A stretch of DNA of 22,316 bases from Paramacrobiotus richtersi. Lineage: Eukaryota > Tardigrada > Eutardigrada > Parachela > Macrobiotidae. The notes under the pieces were generated by a model. It worked only from the letters and a program-made list of their open reading frames with translations, ran no database searches and was not told the DNA's origin. The stretch is from the NCBI GenBank assembly GCA_034698045.1, contig JAQGAU010000968.1, positions 1 to 22,316 of the forward strand, read 5' to 3'. Positions 18,850-22,316 of this stretch are shown here, one piece after another. How positions within the stretch are numbered: the first letter of the stretch is position 1; the number at the start of each line of letters is the position of its first letter. The position numbers were made by a program, and so were the translations under genes.

Positions 18850-19010
18850 TTACCCAACTGTGATATATGGTTCTCGTGTATTTGCGGCTTGCATGATTCT
18901 CTGATGATGACCTGGCAACAGCCAGATGTGATGTACGTATGATTGTGCATTGTGACGATTCAGTCGGCTATCGCTCAGCTCCCGAACCGCACATGGTACA
19001 TACGGTAATC
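18850..19010 (-). repeat. Coding-like dispersed repeat, copy B (inverted)
   Basis: Part of a 107-codon frame at 19173-18850 (minus) whose last third matches copy A at 15700-15835. Shared residues include SRLNR and HIWxLPGH. Copy B remains open where copy A stops. Confidence 0.55.
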
Positions 19011-19163
19011 TACATACGATGGTCATGTGCAGTAAGTCTAGAGCGCTAAGTCTTTGCTTTAACAGTGAATTAGGACAGTTTTTGTGTCTGTCATACCTAA
19101 AACCTGCTAATAACAGACTGCAAAGTGGAGAAGGCATATTACAACTGTACCTAGCAAACGACC

Positions 19164-21159
19164 ATGGCGTCAATAAAAGTTGGCTGGATCAGAACGTTAA
19201 CGACCATAGTAATGCTGGCCGTAACAGGTAATGCAGAATTACAAAACTTACGATATGAACAACGGGTTGTGGTGTTTATAACTAATTGGCATTTTATTGC
19301 ATTTGCCGTCATATTAATGTTGACTCAGTTTCATTCATATGCAATTATCTTGGACTATACCGGGCCATCTTACAGCAATTTTCGTACCTTTTCCCTGTTT
19401 TACGTATAACATTTTACTTAGTGTTTAGTAATTATTTGTCAGTGCTACTTATTTCATAGTTTGAGGGTGTCCGGTAATTTTGCTTAATCAATTATGGATT
19501 TTACGACTAATGGGAGCATAATATAACCTAACACGTAACTTGTCAATACGCGTAGTTGTGTGTGAGCGCTAGCGTATTATTTGTGAAAGGAATAAAATAT
19601 GGAAAATAACATGACATTGTGAAAAATGTTAATCTGCTGGGCAGCACATACCGAGGATTTGCCCCATCCTGGCTGCCGGCTCCTCCCATCGACCATACTA
19701 TCCACCGGGCCCAGGCTGGACTGTCTCGATCCAACTGCGGGACCTCCAGATTCCAGGGAACTTCAACGTTTCCCGCATCTCACCCAGCATCAAGACACTG
19801 CAAATTGGGCCGATAAGTGGCGTGAATTTAACTAACGTTATCCATGAGAATGTCGAGCCGATTCCTGCTGGAAACGGCTCTCTACAGAGTGTCGAGATGC
19901 GAGGATTTCGCAGTGGTGGAAAGTGGAAACCTTTCGAAACGCTTTTTAGTCAGGTGAAAACCACTCTACTGGAACTGATAATTGATGGCTGCGACGTTAC
20001 CGAACTGCCGGCGACATTCATGAACGGTTTTCACGAGCTGAAACGATTGGGGATCGAGGATTGTGCAGTGGACACTATCCACATAAGTGCTTTTGCAAGC
20101 GGGGCTTCTGTACCCGTGTTTCATGAAGTTTACATACCCGGGAACAAGCTGAGGTCTTTTGATCTTGCAGTTTTCGCGCCGGTGGCCGACAGTCTCCGAG
20201 TAAGTGTGCTGGTACCTTCGCGTTGTTTCTCCATATGTAAGTAAGCTCTCAGAATCGCAAGCCTTGTGCACTGAAAGTGACGTTACTTAAAGCAGAATGC
20301 CATCTACACACCAATAAGGCTAGTACTTCAGTAAACGGATCCCCGCAAGTTTAAATGTGCGCATAAACTGATCAGGATTTTGTTTAAGATATGACAAACT
20401 GTCTGTTGCTCTTGCATTGGGACGGCAGTGTAAGGTAGTCGGAAAAGGGTAGTTTGGTTTGCTTACTGTACGCTTATGCAGTTAGCAGAGCGACTGCAGG
20501 AGAAAACACAGTGGCTTTGCACACCGAAAGGCGATAATGCTGCGTACATAACAGAATACATTTCGTGTGCGCTACGTAGTATTACTTACGTACTTACGTA
20601 CGTAGTAGTATTAAGCTACTGTGAAGTTGACGTTTTGAACTACAGCGTCATTGTATTTTCATAGTGGATCAACTTGAGCAACCAGAAGGTTCCCCTGATG
20701 ACGTTAACCAACAGCATGCCGATCAGCTATACTCAGCTCCATACCTTGCACATTATAAACAACGGCATGACCTTTCCCCATCCAAGCGTTCTCGAGACCC
20801 TGCTGCCAGAGAAGATGCAGACCATTAATTTCCAGAATAACACTTTCTGTCTGGAAGATGAGAGCCGGCAGTGCGCATGCTGCAGAGCCGCGGAATTCGT
20901 GAAGTGGGCGTATACCGTACGGTTTGCTAAGGAAAAAGCCTACTTGATGTTCACTTGTGGTGCTCCGTACGTCGAGAACTTCACACTGGAAACGTGGTTC
21001 GTCAACAACGGGAGCGATCACTTTGCGTTTGCTCAAACAAAACTGCCTTCGTCCAGTCAATACGATAGCTGCCCGAATTCTGGCGTTGGTGGAAAAGTAT
21101 ATGCTCCCTGGATGATCCTGACGCTCGGGACCTTCGTAATCATCAAGTTTATGAGATAA
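19164..21159 (+). CDS. Secreted or surface leucine-rich-repeat protein, three exons, one frameshift
   Basis: Exon 1 (19164-19227) encodes a signal peptide MASIKVGWIRTLTTIVMLAV and ends at G/GTAATG. Exon 2 (19645-20199) resumes in phase with AHTEDLPHPGC, giving a plausible cleavage site AVTA. Its Cys-bearing N-terminal cap runs to RLDCLDP, where the frame shifts by one near 19725-19745; the next frame then reads LRDLQIPGNF, SIKTLQIGP, LLELIIDGCDVTELP and ELKRLGIEDCAVDTI, typical diverged LRRs. Donor CGA/GTAAGT and acceptor CATAG join exon 3 (20665-21159) in phase 0: WINLSNQK, LHTLHIINNGMTF, a Cys-rich C-terminal cap (QCACCRAAEFVKW) and a hydrophobic tail YAPWMILTLGTFVIIKFMR, suiting a GPI signal or membrane anchor. 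Introns are 417 and 465 bp. The frameshift makes intactness uncertain. Confidence 0.7.
20572..20620. repeat. TACGTA-rich palindromic patch in the LRR intron
   Basis: CTACGTAGTATTACTTACGTA is followed by ACGTACGTAGTAGTATTAAG, which nearly mirrors it, so the transcript could fold into a long hairpin within the second intron. Confidence 0.5.
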
Positions 21160-22251
21160 AAGAGTGAAGTCGGTGATGGGGGCAGTAACTGTACGTCAGG
21201 CTGACTGTGCGTGAAGCCAGGCTACAACATTCGACGTTGCCGAGTAATGTTTTGTCGAGTCCGTTGTGATTACGATGCGAAATTTTGTTATGAGAAGGTT
21301 AATCAAATAAGTATGATACCATGACGTCTGTCGATATTAGGATTAATATCTGATCTTAAACATGTTCTAATTAATGGGTAAACGATTTGTAAAGACCATT
21401 AAAGGCGGAGGCTGAAGATATACAGTATGTACGGATGCCGACCGAACTAAACTTTCCATTTCTAAATAACGCCTGTGCCACTTTCTAAGCACTACAACGT
21501 ACGTTATAACTTGTTTCGGAACATAATTTTCTGTTTCTGGTTTGTTTCGCAAAGTTATCTGATATTGTGCATGAGTAACTAATATTGTGGAAACTTCCAT
21601 CAACGTGGTAGTAAATCAATATTAACAGAAATCATCCAGTTCCAAACTAACAGTAACAGATTCCCGCATGGCAAACTGCTGCCGTCGATTGCTCCGTTAA
21701 CAGGTTTATGATCGGAAAAATTTGTCGGTCTTTCATTTAGTTACTGGACGTTACAATTGAGGTGCGGCGGTTACATTATTGGCAAAAAGGTCCGAGAAGA
21801 CTTTACCGCCGGTCACACAAAGACTTTTGCGTTTCAGTGGCTCTTGCCATTCTGCGCAGTTTCTCTATAATTAATTCTCCGCATTACTTCTGTTGTTTGT
21901 CTTCTTCTGACCTTTCTCCGTTATTTCAGTAATCTTTATTAATATCTGAACCGATATGCCTATCGCCGATTTTCTCTGACATGTTCGGCTCTTAAATCAT
22001 ATCTGTCCGGTGCAACGAAGACTCAACGAATCAGTGATACGTTGCGAATTATAACACTTATCCATTAATATTACCATCTTTAGTAGCGAATCCTACGGTT
22101 TAGTCCAACTTACGAATCTAACCTAGAAGGAACTACGAATCCAACCTACTGACGTATGGATAAAGTGAGTATAATCGCCAGTATTGAGTGCAACAACAAT
22201 GTTTGTTTCATTGTGTTATTTATGTTGTATGCGTATTGATATCACAGCGGA
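21160..22251. other. Intergenic, nothing convincing
   Basis: AT-rich sequence after the LRR gene, with no AATAAA I can assign and no recognisable exon on either strand. Confidence 0.5.
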
Positions 22252-22316
22252 ATGGACCGTAACAAAGTCATAGCCTCAGCGATCGCCGCAAGCCCTGCAC
22301 GTGAAGTTGACTCAAC
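22252..22316 (+). CDS. Possible start of a gene running off the window
   Basis: ATG at 22252 (context GCGGAATGG) opens a frame MDRNKVIASAIAASPAREVD to the window end, 21 codons. A frame this short is expected by chance; GC content rises locally. Confidence 0.25.
   Translation, partial: MDRNKVIASAIAASPAREVDS

Noticed and set aside
1..22316. tRNA genes, CRISPR arrays and bacterial operons
   Set aside because: No convincing tRNA B-box or cloverleaf, no spaced direct repeats, and gene structure is clearly eukaryotic.

Overview
The window looks like nuclear DNA of an invertebrate animal. Coding pieces are short exons joined by GT-AG introns, many of them 55-90 bp, and the recognisable proteins (a secreted astacin, a secreted leucine-rich-repeat protein, a MOV10-type RNA helicase) are metazoan. 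Compact introns and the gene types fit an ecdysozoan, perhaps a tardigrade or similar, but nothing fixes the species. There is no operon structure, rRNA or CRISPR, and I see no convincing tRNA. Most short open frames are noise in moderately AT-rich intergenic DNA.

Layout. (1) 83-1761, minus strand: an astacin (M12A) metalloprotease gene whose nine inferred exons splice in phase. Its zinc ligands are kept but the catalytic Glu of HExxH reads Gln, so it is probably a pseudoprotease. Its C-terminal tail is cut by two in-frame TAA codons. (2) 1762-4117: mostly intergenic, with unidentified open frames and a 13-14 bp minisatellite. (3) 4118-4268: a 151-bp hAT-like MITE. (4) 4624-14609: a 9,986-bp interval bounded by matching terminal inverted repeats and flanked on both sides by the 6-mer GTTATG, read here as a large degraded DNA transposon. 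It holds a reverse-transcriptase remnant, strong palindromes, unidentified open frames and, on the minus strand (13596-10473), the intron-containing wreck of a MOV10-like SF1 RNA helicase with all major motifs recognisable but several disabling lesions.

(5) 15242-15535, minus: the first exon of an unidentified membrane-protein gene. (6) 16017-17354, plus: a gag-like open frame with two CCHC zinc knuckles and no pol, preceded by a 16-bp minisatellite and followed by four consecutive stem-loops. It lies between two diverged inverted copies of a short coding-like repeat (about 15700-15835 and 18850-19010). (7) 19164-21159, plus: a signal peptide exon and two body exons of a leucine-rich-repeat surface protein, with one frameshift in the N-terminal cap. 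(8) 22252 to the end: a possible start of a further gene.

The genes do not form a pathway. The theme is mobile-element activity around decaying genes: a helicase of a family known to restrict retroelements lies dead inside a TIR-bounded element, beside a solo gag-like gene and MITEs. Intron boundaries and frames were worked out by eye; no alignment or database search was run.
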